Below, piece by piece: positions 1-12,200 of a DNA stretch of 64,000 bases. Made by a program: the position numbers and the translations under genes. The notes beneath the pieces are model-generated. The model was not told the origin of the DNA. It ran no database searches and saw only the letters and a list, made by a program, of their open reading frames with translations. Origin of the DNA: Telopea speciosissima (Eukaryota; Streptophyta; Magnoliopsida; Proteales; Proteaceae); contig NC_057918.1 in NCBI RefSeq assembly GCF_018873765.1, positions 64,544,871 to 64,608,870 on the forward strand. Reading direction: 5' to 3'. Positions within the stretch are counted from its first letter, which is position 1, and each line of letters begins with the position of its first letter.

Positions 1-115
1 AAACCGTGCACCCTTGTGAGCATACTGTCGGTCAGGTAAGAAAACCCTAACCTTACTGAATCTCTATCTCTTATATCTTACCCTAACCTAGAATCTTCAC
101 TGCAAGCCATTGTGT

Positions 116-535
116 TTATTTGAAACAACCCAGTAAATGGATCATTATCATATAGAGATTCTTTAACTTTAATATAATAAGAGATTCTGTTGTGAAGATG
201 CTTTGTGGTAACCTACAACAAAACCTACATTCTTTGTCAACCAAATGGACAAGTTGTATAGAAGCATTATTAGTTGACATGTTGATAGCTAGCTCTTCAA
301 GGTTGTCTTTTATTGCAAATTTTATCCATGAGCCAATTTTGAAATTTCCATGGTTCAGAGTTTCCATACAGAGCTTGAACTTCTGAATGTTCACCTGGCT
401 GCGAGCGTTTCTGCATTGAATTTTCTACATAATCTATAAACTCATTGCAAGAAAGCCAGAAGTTTTCATTAAAATCTAGAACAGCGAAGGAAGCCTAAAC
501 ACTTTCCCATCTCTTTGACAATAATATAGCAATCC
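116..535 (-). pseudogene. Captured F-box/LRR (FBD-type) gene fragment in MULE copy A
   Basis: Read on the minus strand, this encodes a piece of a plant F-box/RNI-like protein. The segment IQKFKLCMETLN, then WIKFA, then LEELAINM, then LPQSIFTTESLIILKLKNL follows the usual order (IxKFxL, WIxxA, VEEL, LPxxLFTCESLVxLKL). The F-box itself is missing and no start codon of a full gene is present. It lies antisense to the transposase, near the element end, where transduplicated host fragments are often found in MULEs. The same fragment is longer and cleaner in copy B (12686-13085), so capture came before the duplication that made the palindrome. It is a pseudogene fragment. Confidence 0.7.
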
Positions 536-1456
536 GTTTATTTACCAAATTTGTTCCCAGAAAAACAGTAATTTCATTCTACAATTTAGCTTTACAGATT
601 CAGAATAATCAAATCGAGTATTACAATTTAGCTTTACAGATTCAGCCAATTAAAAAGATGGGGAGAGCAGAAGAGCAATATAGAGAAATAATGCCCAAAA
701 TTCATCAAAAAATAGAGAATATAGTAAGGATTTATAAACTTTAATCCAAAACACCAGGCATTTTTCATGAAAGTAGGAAACTGTAATAAACCAGATAGTT
801 ATATATTAATAAACATTAGAACCCACCAAAATTGGATGGTTGACTCAAATTAGATAGAGCTGCGCAGCTGGGTGGATGAGATTCTCTAAAACCAAGGGCA
901 ACATCTCAAATGAAGAAGAAAAATTCATGGAAACCCTTGAACATTAAATAGTAATAGTCACTAACAGAAACATGAGTTCTGGGCTATTAAGGATGACCTA
1001 CTTCTTGCCGAAGAGAATGAAATCAGAAGAGCTAAAGTTTTTAGTGGGAATCCATAAGCACCACCCTACTGTGTTAATCCCCTTGGCACCTGACTCATCT
1101 ATTGCATCACTAAAACTTCTTGTTACCTATGTGTAATCACGTACTCTTCTCTCATTGTTAGCAGAGATAATGGGTCTAAAGAGCATTTTGGTAGGTTTCA
1201 TTTATTGAAAAAACATCCCTAAATTCTGCTTTGTATAATTCTAGAATCTATGAGTTAGGGTTTTATTGAGTTTTTTCGAAACTGACCTTGAAACTGTCTA
1301 TTTTGTGGTTAAATTTTCTCTTTGTACTGTAGATATAATTGTGATGATTGCTTTTTTATTCTAAATTTGAACTGTATTCTCTATTTAATATGATGTTCTT
1401 GATGGGTGCCCCTCTAATGTATTATGTTTTTTTTCTTCAATTGTCCAGCACTGAGT

Positions 1457-4400
1457 ATGGAATATTCAATTTATTTCCACTGGAATGGTATAGTGAAAAG
1501 AAAATGATTTGACCCAGATAGATATGGGTATCTGGACATGGTCTTTGACATCTATAATTCAGTCATTGATCATGTCCCTGTAGGACATAATGTGAAATTC
1601 AAGGTCAAAAGTATAATCTCGAGACAGGGTGAATTGGAAGTGACAAATGATAACACTCTGTATCAGTATTTTACTTCTCATGGTTTGAATGACGAAGCAA
1701 GTCCTTTTGACAGTGAGACTTATACAGTAAATGAGTTTCCCAATAATATAATATATAGAGAAAGTTAAAGAGAAAAGGAAAGGTAAAGAGATATGGAAGT
1801 GGGATTTGATTCCATAGTTGATGATTATAGTCAGACTCCTTTGCTACGAGACAGTGTTTGGTGTAATAGGTCAAAGCATAATGTCAAAAGGGGTGGTGGT
1901 GTATGCATGGCTGTTTCAAATGCCAGCAACAGTAGTAGTGGTGATGGTAATGGTAGTATTATTGCCAGAGGTACTATCGATGCCAAGTATCCTGATCATG
2001 GAAAAGCAATTGCAAAGACCAAGAGTATTACTGAACCAAGTGGAAAAGCTACTAGTACAAGTTTTGCAACTAGTAGTGGATTGAAAAACACTACAGATAT
2101 TGGTGAGACTCCTACCAGGAGGGTGACCAGGACTGCTAGTAAGACTCCTACAAGGAGTGTGACCAGGAGTGCTAGTAAGACTCAAGGAGTGCTACTAGGA
2201 CTCTGACCAGGAGTGCTACTAGTACTCTGACCAGGAGTGCTACCAGGAATGATTCTTTGCAATCTGCTAACTCTTCAAGTGATGACTTGGATTGGACACA
2301 ACTCAGTAATGAGGTGAGTGATGAGGGGAATAATGATGGGAGTCATGAGGGTAAGGATGGTAATGATGTTTCAACTGAGATTGATGGTTTGTTGGCTGAT
2401 TTTGGTACAGAAGTTGTTCCTCCATATGAGTTATCTGACTATGACTCTGAAGAGTTTTTGGGGCCTACACAAGGTATTGTTGTTGAAGGTAAGATAATGT
2501 TTGATGTTGGTCATGTGTTTGCTGATGTATATGCATTTAGGAAGGCCCTCAAAAAGTATGCATTACTAGAGGGTATTGAGGTTTTGAGAAGGAAGAATGA
2601 GAAACATAAAGTGTTTGCCTTATGTAAAAATTCTCGGTGTCCTTGGAGAATATATGCCTCCCTTGCTGAAGATGGTAAAACATTTATGGTGAAGTCATAT
2701 AATGGTTTACATACATGTGCAAAGTTGAGTACAAATAAGGATGCCACTTGTAGACGGATAGGTGAGACCATTGCTCCTCTACTCAAGAATGACCTGGAAA
2801 TGAAAGTGAAACCTTTAATGAATTTTTTGATTAGGGAATATGGTTTGACAATTACTTACATGAAGTTGTGGAGGGCAAAAAGAATTGCTGAAGAAATCAA
2901 TAAAGGTAACCATGCTCATTCTTATGCAATGTTACCACATTATGCTAATTTGGTGTTAGAAAAGAATCCTAAGAGCATGTTCATGCTCAGATATGATGAC
3001 AGACAAGACATGTCTGAAAATCCAAGATTCAAGAGGCTTTTTTTTTTGCTTCAAAGCATGCAGTGAAGGGTTTTTGAGGGGATGTTGACTCTTTATAGGA
3101 CTTGATGGCTGTCATCTGAAGGGAAAATATGGAGGGATTTTATTATCAGCTATTTCTATTGATGGGAACAACTCATTGTATCCTGTTGCATATGGAATAG
3201 TAGAGGTTGAATGCAAAAGTAGCTGGTTGTTTTTCCTAGAGATGTTAGTAGAAGCTCTCCACAATGGTACAAATGATTTGATCTTTATGTAAGATAGACA
3301 GAAGTTAAAAAATTTAAGTTCATAATTATGGATTTATTCAATTTTTTTGTCAAATGATTATCCATAAATGTGACTTTGACTCTCTGTTTTTATATGTTGT
3401 TGGGACTGTCAGATGCCATTACTGTAACATTTTCACATGCACATCAAAGGTGTTGCAGTAGACATTTATACCAAAATTTCAGGTCAAAATTTTCTGGATT
3501 GTTATTGAAGAATCATTTTGGGCAGCCTTGAGATCCCACACTCAAACTGTGTTTGAAAGGGAAATGAATGCAGTCAAGGAGATTGATAATAATGCTTACC
3601 TGTGGTTGATGAGAAATAAACCAGACATATGGGCTAGACATACTTTTGACAATACAGCAAGTCAAGGAGATTGATAATGATGCTTACCTGTGGTTGATGA
3701 GAAATAAACCAGACATATGGGCTAGACATACTTTTGACAATACAGCAAGAAGTGATCATATTACAAATAATATGAGTGAGTCCTTCAACAACTGGATTAC
3801 AGATCTGAGGAACAAACCAATTCTCATATTGGTTGATGAATTAAGGAGCAAACTGATGGATAGATTTTACAAAATGTATTCAAGGGGGTGCACCTATCAT
3901 GATACATTAACACCAAAAGCTAGAAGCAAGTTAAACAAGGTCCAAGAAGAGTCTAGGATCTTTCGGGTTCTACTAGTAGATGACTTTCAGTATGAGGTGA
4001 CAGACAACTTTGCAAGTAGATGGGTGGTCAAATTTGAAAGATCGTATATGTTGCAAAGTATGGGAGTCTACTGGTATGCCATGCAAACATGCAGCAACAG
4101 TTATCTTACACAAAAGGGAGTTGTTTGAGAGATATTGTGATGCATATTACAATATACAGAAGAATATGGCAGCATACTTTGGGTTCATTGCCCCATTTCC
4201 TGCTCTGGATGGGTTGAGAGAAGATGATATGAACTATGTAGTGCAACCTCCTCATTTGAAAATGATGCCTGGTAGACCCCATGTCAATAGAAGAAGGGAA
4301 CAAGATGAGGCTCCTGCTGCTGAATTCAGAAAGAGGAGTCGAACTGTCAGATGTGACAACTGCATGTAGTTGGGTCACAATAAGAGGAAATGTGAGAGAG

Positions 4401-4459
4401 CACCAGTAAAGGACAAGAGTGCATCTAATAGTAGGACTAAGGCTGTTGTGCAGGTGTAA
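1457..4459 (+). pseudogene. MULE transposase (mudrA-like), copy A, multiply broken
   Basis: Several open blocks together give a MULE transposase. An N-terminal PB1-like block (1457-1768) is followed by a Ser/Thr/Arg-rich linker with repeats (1793-2250). An acidic stretch and a MuDR-type DNA-binding region follow (2257-3060; VFADVYAFRKALKKYA, then CPWRIYAS, then HTCAKL). The DDE core start is IGLDGCHLKGKYGG at about 3099-3140. A central region with SESFNNWITDLRNKPI (about 3775-3825), a SWIM zinc finger (TGMPCKHA, about 4070-4095) and a CCHC knuckle (CDNC..GHNKRKC, 4352-4396) end it. Breaks seen: TGA near 1505, a frameshift after the poly-T at 3039-3048, an 88-bp tandem duplication (3573-3748), an indel near 4028 and TAG at 4366. 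It cannot encode an active enzyme. A possible splice acceptor (ttgtccag) precedes the ATG at 1457. Confidence 0.8.
3573..3748 (+). repeat. 88-bp tandem duplication inside the transposase
   Basis: Units 3573-3660 and 3661-3748 are nearly identical (one visible difference, aataat versus aatgat). Copy B has a single unit at 5560-5650. The duplication therefore arose in copy A after the two arms separated. 88 is not a multiple of three, so it also breaks the reading frame. Confidence 0.9.
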
Positions 4460-4529
4460 TTTCTTAAAGTTTTATCCTATGTTTATCAGTACTTCATGGC
4501 TCAGTGCATTATAGGATAAAAAAATTCAA

Positions 4530-4930
4530 TAAATATACCTACAAAACAACCTAAGTCCTACTACTAGATCCTCTTTTTTTCTTCATTGATTCTCTCTGGA
4601 CTTTGTCCTATATTAGCATGAAATTAAATCTCATCAGTACTTCATGGCTCAGATAAGTATACATTATAGAATAAAAAAATATAATAAATATACCTGCACA
4701 ACAGCCTTAGTCCTACTACTAGATGCTTTACTGTCCTTAACTGGTGCTCTTTGGCTTTTTTCCTATAATAGCATGAAATTAAACCTCATCAGTACTTCAT
4801 AGCTCAGAATAGCATGCTCAAACATAAATATAGGATAAAACATTAAGAAATTATACCTGCACAACAGCCTTAGTCCTACTATTAGATGCTCTCTTGTCCT
4901 TTACTAGTGCTCTCTCACGTTTCCTCTTAT
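4530..4930. repeat. Partial triplication at the palindrome centre
   Basis: A block beginning atacctgcacaacagcctta and running through tcctactactagatgct recurs at about 4534, 4690 and 4853, with spacings of about 156 and 163 bases. It is the reverse complement of the transposase C-terminus and the sequence just after it. The copies differ: the one at 4534 is the most diverged, while the one at 4853 is continuous with copy B. It marks the junction between the inverted arms and suggests the junction was built in more than one step. Confidence 0.75.
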
Positions 4931-6295
4931 TGTGGCTCAACTGGTTGCAGTTGTCACATCACAGTTCGACTCCTCTTTCTGAATTCAACAGCTGGAGCCT
5001 CATCTTCCCTTCTTTTATTGAGGGGTCTACCAGGCATCCTTTTCAAATGAGGAGGTTGCACTACATAGTTCATAACACTTTCTCTCAACCCATCCAGAGT
5101 AGGAAGTGGGGCAATGAACCCAGAGTATGTTGCCATATACTTCTGCATATTGTAATATGCATCACAATATGTCTCAAGCAACTCCCTTTTGTGTAAGATA
5201 GCTGTTGTTGCATGTTTGCATGGCATACCAGTAGACTCCCATACTTTGCAACAACATGTACGATCTTTCAAATTGACCACACATCTACTTGTTAAGTTGT
5301 CTGTCGCCTCATACTGAAAGTCATCTGCTAGTAGGACCCGAAAGATCCTAGACTCTTCTTGGACCTTATTTAACTTGCTTCTAGCATTTGGTGTTAATGT
5401 ATCATGATAGGTGCACCCCCTTGAATACATTTTGTAAAATCTGTCCATCAGTTTGCTCCTTAATTCATCAACCAATATGAGAATTGGTTTGTTCCTCAGA
5501 TCTGTAATCCAGTTATTGAAGGACTCACTCATATTATTTGTAATATGATCACTTCTTGCTGTATTGTCAAAAGTATGTCTAGCTCACATGTCTGGCTTAT
5601 TTCTCATCAACCACAGGTAGGCATCATTATCAATCTCCTTGATTGCATTCATTTTCCTTCCAAATACAGTTTGAGTGTGGGATCTCGAGGCTGCCCAAAA
5701 ATGATTCTTCAATATCAATCCAGGAAATTTTGACCTAAAATTTTGGTATGTCTATTGCAACACCTTTGATGTGCATGTGGAAATGTTGCAGTAATGGCAT
5801 CTGACAGTCCCTACAACATATAAAAATAGAGAGTCAAAGTCAATCATTTGACAAAAAAATTGAATAAATCCATAACTATGAACTTAGATTTTTTACCTTA
5901 TGTTTATCTGATATAAAGATCAAATCATTTGTACTATTGTGGAGAGCCTCTGCTAACATCTCTAGGAAAAACAACCAGCTACTTTTGCATTCAACCTCTA
6001 CTATTCCATATGCAACAGGATAGAATGAGTTGTTCCAATCAACAAAAATAGCTGATAATAAAACCCCTCCATATTTACCCTTCAGATGGCAGCCATCAAG
6101 TCCTATAAATGGTCTACATCCCCTCAAAAACCCTTCTGTAGACGCTGAATTTTGTCACCCCCCGACGATGATGACAATAGGACACGGACAGACATCGGTA
6201 TCTCTCTCAAGGACTCTTGTCCCTACATCTGAACCAAATTACCCTAACATCCTAAAATGACTTATCAGACCCTTTTACTAAACGCTGAAGGAAGT

Positions 6296-9029
6296 TGTTA
6301 TACCCGCACCCGGTACCCTAATATTTTTCTTTCTTTTATCCTTGTGACGTGTAGAGGGTGCTGCCATGTATGCCGGTGAGCTGTTCACAATGGTGGTCAA
6401 ACCAAGCTACAAGATTGTTGACTTCGACACGGGTTTGCCAGTCGAGGAAAGATTCCTCAATCGGGAGTGGGGAAAATTCATCGACGGTGGCTTCATCGAC
6501 TACCCTCCAAGTACCAGTCCCAAGAGTGAGGAGTATCGGGCAGCACACCCCGTATCGCCCTACTTAGACACTTCACTTGGTGACGAACTTAGCGTCGCGG
6601 TGGGAAAACTCTTCGGGATCACAGAGGTTGCACCTTGACGTGACAGGGGTAAGTGGTTGACCAAATTTTTGTTGTGTGTTTACTGCCCCCTCAAAGCCCT
6701 CGAAGTGTGGCCCAAAGGCCCTGACCCCTTATGGTGGGAACCACCTTCCTACTCGCATCGGATGCAAGGTTACTCGGCTGCCTCCGACCTTGCATCCAAT
6801 GTGCGACAAGGACCCTTGTGAGTGAGACCCTGTGGCTAAGGTGCTATTGGTGCCCTGCCATGTTTGACCCTACCCAAATAGACCCTAGGGTGCACTTATG
6901 AGGCCTTATCCTTATAGACCATCAATAGTGGTTTTCTATAAGAGAGAGGTGGGTAGGACTATTCATTAGTCTTGGCTCATTTCTACCTAACCTAACCTAA
7001 CCGTGCTTGAGAAGGGAGTTATGAGGAGAGAGGGCTAGCAAGGAGAAGGAAGGGAAGAAGAAGAAGAAACGGCTGCTGAGTTTGGAGCTTCAAAGAGGGC
7101 ACCTCGAGTGTACCTCAAACCAGGTGAGCCAAGTGCTCTTTTTCCCCTTTTTCTCTCCTCCCCCTTGCTCGTTTGAGCTTGGGTGGTTCGTTGGTTGCAG
7201 CCCCAAGTTGGGGTTTTTTTTTCCTTTTGAAACCCAAAGGGGTAGCTTGAACCATGTTTGGTTTCCCCTTGTAGGATGCTATCCTACTTTCCCTACATCC
7301 CTTGGGATCTCCAACTGGGTCTCTCGACCTAAGGTTCCAACCACCTAGGAACCCCAAATCTGGACTCGGAGTTGTTGGCTCCTTTAAACCCCCCTTAGAT
7401 CTTTAGGTGTTGGGTGTTTCTAAGACCCAAATAGACTCCAAGACACCCCCTCCCTAGTCCCTTGAGGCTTAGAGAACCAAATGGGACAACCCTGGGCTTT
7501 TAAGACCTTGAAATCGCACTTGGGTTGCATCGGAGGCAAGTCTGTGTGCCTCCGATGTTGCCTCCGATGTGGTCTGAGCCTGCAGAAAGGGTCGGAGGCA
7601 AGGTCGGAGGCAAGCCTGCTGAGTCCGACGTTGCCTCCGACATGGTTTTCAAGGCCTATGACTTGTGCAAACTGCGGGGCTTTTCATTGAGGCCTCTCCT
7701 ACACTCTCTCATACTCTTATTCACTTCCGTAGGCGCCAACACTTGTGCTAGGGGGTGATCTCGTGCGGGAATCGTTACACTTAATCAAATTCCTAGTTCA
7801 AGTAAACGGTGAGTGGGTTTGGGTGACTGTTTGAGCTTGTTTACTATTGTTTATTCATGCATTTATGAATTATATTATGACATTATCATTCAAGCATGAT
7901 TGCATACTTGCATTTATTCTTATTTGATGATGATAATTGATTAGGATGATATGGATGTGTTGGGTTACGATGCCGGGAAATCGGCACCGGAACCCCAATT
8001 ACTGGGAATTGTATATTGCATCTCATTCTTGTCGTATGCGCCGTGTTGTCTGGTACCGGGTGTTAGATGGAATGGGACGTTGACACACCCGGATGTACCT
8101 CTCAACACGATAGGATTCATGTAGTATATCTGTGGTTAGGCTCGTTCCCTATGCTACGACCCTTACCAACAGGGGTTTAGGTGTTGGGTAGCAGGCAGCA
8201 CCCGCCGCTGTGGAGAGTTAGAGAGGCCAGGCCAGGGGTAGTAATGGTTATCGGGTCTCCCCTCGGGTGGTGATGACTACGACGGCGCGGGCTCCATGGT
8301 AATAATTGAGGTTGCATTGTGGTGAGAATGGAAGGATCCACAGTGTCTTCCCGAATTATTGCGTAGCATATACCCATTGACTTAGCATTGTGTGTTAGGT
8401 GGTAAATGAATTAATAATGGCATGCACCATGGACTATTTGTGATTGTGTGATTGTGCATCCCCTTTTCTCTCTCACTGGCTCGGTGGAGCTAACCCCTCT
8501 TGTGCACACCTTTTTAGGTGAGGCTGCAGGAGATGCTTATTTTGCAGGACTCGAGGTTCAGGCCTCGGAGTACGATGATTATCGGACAGAGGACCCGAGG
8601 CCGTGACCGAGGAGCACGGTGATGGGTGTCCTTGTGACGATCGCGCCTACGGGCCGTATTGATACATGGGACGTGTTCCCTTCTTTTGTCTTTTTGGGGC
8701 CGCGTGCCTTGTATAAACATTTATTGCTATACTTGTTTTGGGGTAGTTATGCTATGGTCATTCGGGATATCCATCCAAACTATTTATGTATCTTTTAACC
8801 GTATGAACATGAGGTAATTACTACAAACGCTTCCGCTTATTTTATGATCGTTGGAAATGGAATATTCCTTGCCTTTTGTACTCTGAATCTTATGGTATGT
8901 TCTTTTAGACTAAGACTGTGCGTTGGGACACTGCAAATCGTGATTCTGGTAGTCTTATGGGACGACACGTGTCGTCCTAGTCACCCCTTTATCATTAGTT
9001 TATTCCTCAAACGGGATGGGGGCGTGACA
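6296..9029 (+). mobile_element. Second solo LTR (2.73 kb) nested in the first, TSD GAAGT
   Basis: It starts TGTTATACCCGCACCCGG and ends GGGGGCGTGACA, flanked by GAAGT at 6291-6295 and 9030-9034. The termini (TGTTATACCC and GCGTGACA) resemble LTRs of Ty3 chromoviruses of the Tekay/Del type. Possible promoter elements lie near ctataaga at about 6936. No protease, RT or integrase motifs are visible, so it is another solo LTR. Several open frames of 60-90 codons inside it show no recognisable protein and are treated as chance. The interior carries repeated TTGCCTCCGA motifs in both orientations. Confidence 0.85.
6755..7645. repeat. TTGCCTCCGA / TCGGAGGCAA motif cluster
   Basis: Copies or near copies of TTGCCTCCGA occur in both orientations at about 6760-6800 and 7530-7645, including gcctccgatgttgcctccga and gtcggaggcaaggtcggagg. 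They all lie in the inner LTR, where short repeats in U3 can be transcription-factor sites. Function is unknown. Confidence 0.6.
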
Positions 9030-9044
9030 GAAGTACTACTCACC

Positions 9045-9295
9045 CTCCCCCACCACGGTGGTCCTGAAGAGTCAGAAGGGAGACAAAAACCCAAAAAGAC
9101 CAATGACCCATTTAAAGCCCAAAATCAAGGAAAAAGTAACACTGCGCTCCCACGGCACCGTGGACACTTCCACGGCACCGTGGTGGCCCACCACGGCACC
9201 AGTGTACTTTTTCCATGACGCTGCAAAGGGGTGTGACATCAGCCTGCTAACGTCACCCACGACGCCGTGGAAAAGTCCCCCACGGTACCGTGGAG
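9045..9295. repeat. Cluster of CCACGGNACCGTGG palindromes in the outer LTR
   Basis: The 14-base dyad CCACGGCACCGTGG and close relatives (accacggtgg, ccacggtaccgtgg, accacggcacc) occur at least five times between about 9050 and 9295. Each is a perfect or near-perfect inverted repeat. They lie in the part of the outer LTR downstream of the nested insertion. Confidence 0.65.
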
Positions 9296-12200
9296 GTGTT
9301 ATCTGGCCAAGGGTGAGGGTCCCCCTCCCTTATTTTTCAACTGTTTTTCGGGCAGGGTGACCCTCCCAGCTCATTCTTTGGCCCTTTTTTCCCAATTCTC
9401 TCCCTCTGTTGGAGCAAGACTCCGAAGGTATGGGTAAATCCTTCGATTACCCATTCGAGTAAAGAGTGGTTTTTATCCCGTAACTTCGTTATCCCGTCAG
9501 TGTACGGATAATGAAAAATCCCCTTCGCAGCCGTTATTCTGTCTGCATACAGATAACAAGAATCCCTTATATAGCCGTTACTCTGCCCGAAGTTTGAGTA
9601 GCGAAACCCATCTCATATAGTCCTTACTCTGTTCGACAAGAGAGAGACAAGCCGATCGTCCGTCTCCACCTGAGCCGTGGGACATCACATATTTCGTACT
9701 CGGTGCGCTTTCATTTATTTTGTGTATTTCTTGACAGGTATCTGTCTCTTTCCTTATTATTTTTGGCATAATGTAGACAATTAAAGTAACTCGTTTTAGT
9801 GTACATAGTAAATGATTTTTCCTTTTTTGTCATGATTAGTGCATCATAATTTAGCCTTACATGTTAGTATAGGATATATTATTAAGGGAGAATATTCAAA
9901 AACCAGCATCTAGTAGAAAGATCGGTTTATCCGGGCGAGGTGGGTGCCTAACACCTTCCCACCCTCGTAACCTGACTACTTACCCTGAATCTCTGACCAG
10001 ACCATATGGAATCACGTAATCCTTTCCGCTAACCCCGGATGGGGCTACATCCATTGGGTCCTAGGCCCTAATCCTAGGTGGCAACTCCATTTCTTTATAA
10101 AGCATGATCCCAATCCCCATGATGATATATCGGAATGATACACCGTTATTCATCGAAGCCAATTCTTGTCGCCAAGAGGCTGAGGAACCCTCGTCCCGAG
10201 GACCACGGTATTTACACCTTCACTGCATGCTTAGAAGGGGGAAAAAAAAAAAGTCTCTTGAATCTTGGATTTTCAGGCATGTCTTGTCTATCATCATATC
10301 TGAGAATGAACATGCTCCCAAGATTCTTTTCTAACACCAAATTAACATAATGTGGTAACATTGCATAAGAATGAGCATGGTTACCTTCATTGATTTCTTC
10401 AGCAATTCTTTTTGCCCTCCACAACTTCATGTAAGCAATTGTCAGACCATATTGCCTAATCAAAAAATTCATTAAAGGTTTCACTTTCATTTCCAGGTCA
10501 TTCTTGAGTAGAGGAGCAATGGTCTCACCTATCCATCTACAAGTGGCATCCTTATTTGTACTCAATTTTACACATGTATGTAAACCATTGTATGACTTCA
10601 CTATAAATGTTTTACCATCTTCAACAAGGGAGGCATATATTCTCCAAGGACACCGAGAACTTTTACACAAGGCAAACACTTTATGTTTTTCATTCTTCCT
10701 TCTCAAAATCTCAATACCCTCTTGTATTGCATACTTTTTGGGGGCCTTCCTAAATGCATATACATCAGCAAATACATGACCAACATCAAACATTATCTTA
10801 TCTTCAACAGCAATACCTTGTGCAGGCCCCAAAAACTCTTCAGAGCCATAGTCAGATAACTCACATGGAGGAACAACCTCTGTATCAGAATCAGCCATCA
10901 AACCATCAATCTCAGTTGGGACAGCATTACCATCCTTACCCTCATGACTCCCATCATCATTCCCCTCATCACTCACCTCATTACTGAGTTGTGTCCAATC
11001 CAAGTCATCACTTGAAGAATTAGTAGATTGCAAAGAATCACTCCTGGTAGCACTCCTGATCACACTCCTTGTAGGAGTCTTACTAGCAGTCCTGGTCACC
11101 CTCCTAGTAGGAGTCTCACCAATATCTGTAGTTTTTTTCAATCCACTACTAGTTGCAAAGCTTGTACTAGTAGCTTTTCCACTTGGTTCAGTAAAACTCT
11201 TGGTCTTTGCAATTGCTTTTCCATGATCAGGATACTTGGCATCGGCAGTACATCTGCCAATAATACTACCATTACCATCACCACTACCATTGTTGCTGCC
11301 ATTTGAAACAGCCTGCATACACCACCACACCTCCTGACATTATGCTTTGACCTATTACACCAAACACTATCTCGTAGCAAACGAGTCTGACAATAATCAT
11401 CAACTATGGAATCAAATTCCACTTCCATATCTCTTTGCCTTTCATTTTCTCTTTGACTTTCTCTGTACACTATACTATTGGGAAACCCATTTACTGTATA
11501 AGTCTCACTGTCAGAAGGGCTTGCTTCAACATCATAAACATAGAAATTTATGTCATCCAAACCATGAGAAGTAAAATATTGATACAGAGTGTTATCATTT
11601 GTCACTTCCACTTCACCCTGTCTCGAGATTATACTTTTGACCTTGAATTTCACATTATGTCCTACAGGGACATGGCCAATGACTGAATTATAGATGTCAA
11701 AGACCATGTCCACATACCCATATCTATCTGGGTCAAACCATTTTCTTGTCACTATACCATTCTAGTGGAAATAAATTGGATACTCCATACTCAGTGTTAG
11801 ACAATTGAGGAAAAAAAACATAATACATTAGAGGGACACCCATCAAGAACATCATATTAAATAGAGAATACAGTAAAAAAAGCAATCATCACAATTATAT
11901 CTACAGTACAAAAAGAAAATTTAACCACAAAATAGACAGAGTTTCAAGGTCAGTTCCAGAAAAACTCAATAAAACCCTAACTCATAGATTCTAGAATTAT
12001 ACAAAGCAGAATTTGGGGATGTTTTTCCAATAAGTGAAACCTACCAAGATCCTCTTTAGACCCATTATCTCTACTAACAATGAGAGAAGAGTATGTGATT
12101 AAACATAGGTAACAAGAAGTTTTAGTGATGCAATAGATGAGTCAGGTGCCAAGGGGATTAACATAGTAGGGTGGTGCTTATGGATTCCCACTAAAACTTT

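Larger units (their letters stand above)
1..4490 (+). mobile_element. MULE copy A: left arm of a 13 kb palindrome
   Basis: This is a Mutator-like element read on the plus strand. Its outer end is the window edge: the first bases are the reverse complement of 13190-13229, so the arm probably continues upstream. In order it holds an antisense F-box gene fragment (about 116-535), about 900 bases of AT-rich non-coding DNA, and a broken transposase (1457-4459). From 1 to about 4490 it matches copy B (4830-13229, minus) in inverted orientation at high identity. No target-site duplication can be read because the left edge is cut by the window. Confidence 0.8.
6137..10216 (+). mobile_element. Solo LTR (Ty3/Tat-like) inserted in the MULE transposase, TSD CCTTC
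   Basis: The element starts TGTAGACGCTG and ends ATTTACA, flanked by CCTTC at 6132-6136 and 10217-10221. Removing it and one CCTTC restores the MULE sequence seen intact in copy A. It has no gag-pol and only one LTR unit, so it is best read as a solo LTR left by recombination. Near its 3' end (about 9934-9975) is the block gaggtgggtgcctaacacct followed by tcccaccctcgtaacc, typical of plant Tat-lineage LTRs. Without the LTR nested at 6296-9029 it is about 1.34 kb long. The call as an insertion is firm; the Tat assignment is moderately sure. Confidence 0.85.
4851..11788 (-). pseudogene. MULE transposase (mudrA-like), copy B, split by an LTR insertion
   Basis: Read from 11788 down. The PB1-like N-terminus has a TAG eight residues in, where copy A has TGG. 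Next come the Ser/Thr repeat linker, the acidic stretch and the MuDR DNA-binding region, open as one frame from 11330 to the insertion at 10222. The second half (6131 to 4851) has the DDE start IGLDGCHLKGKYGG with FISDKHKVK (6127-5876). A long open block 5532-4954 then carries SESFNNWITDLRNKPI, the SWIM motif TGMPCKHA and the RRxDEAP tail. Copy B is better preserved than copy A in its C-terminal half. The segments before and after the LTR join in the order expected of one transposase. It is inactive as it stands. Confidence 0.8.

Noticed and set aside
40-60. aaccctaacc resembling plant telomere repeat
   Set aside because: Only one or two imperfect units, and the sequence is part of the MULE terminal region repeated at 13150-13190.
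7082-7758. Several 60-90 codon ORFs in 7.0-7.8 kb
   Set aside because: They lie inside the inner solo LTR, overlap on both strands and have no recognisable domain; GC-rich LTR sequence gives chance ORFs.
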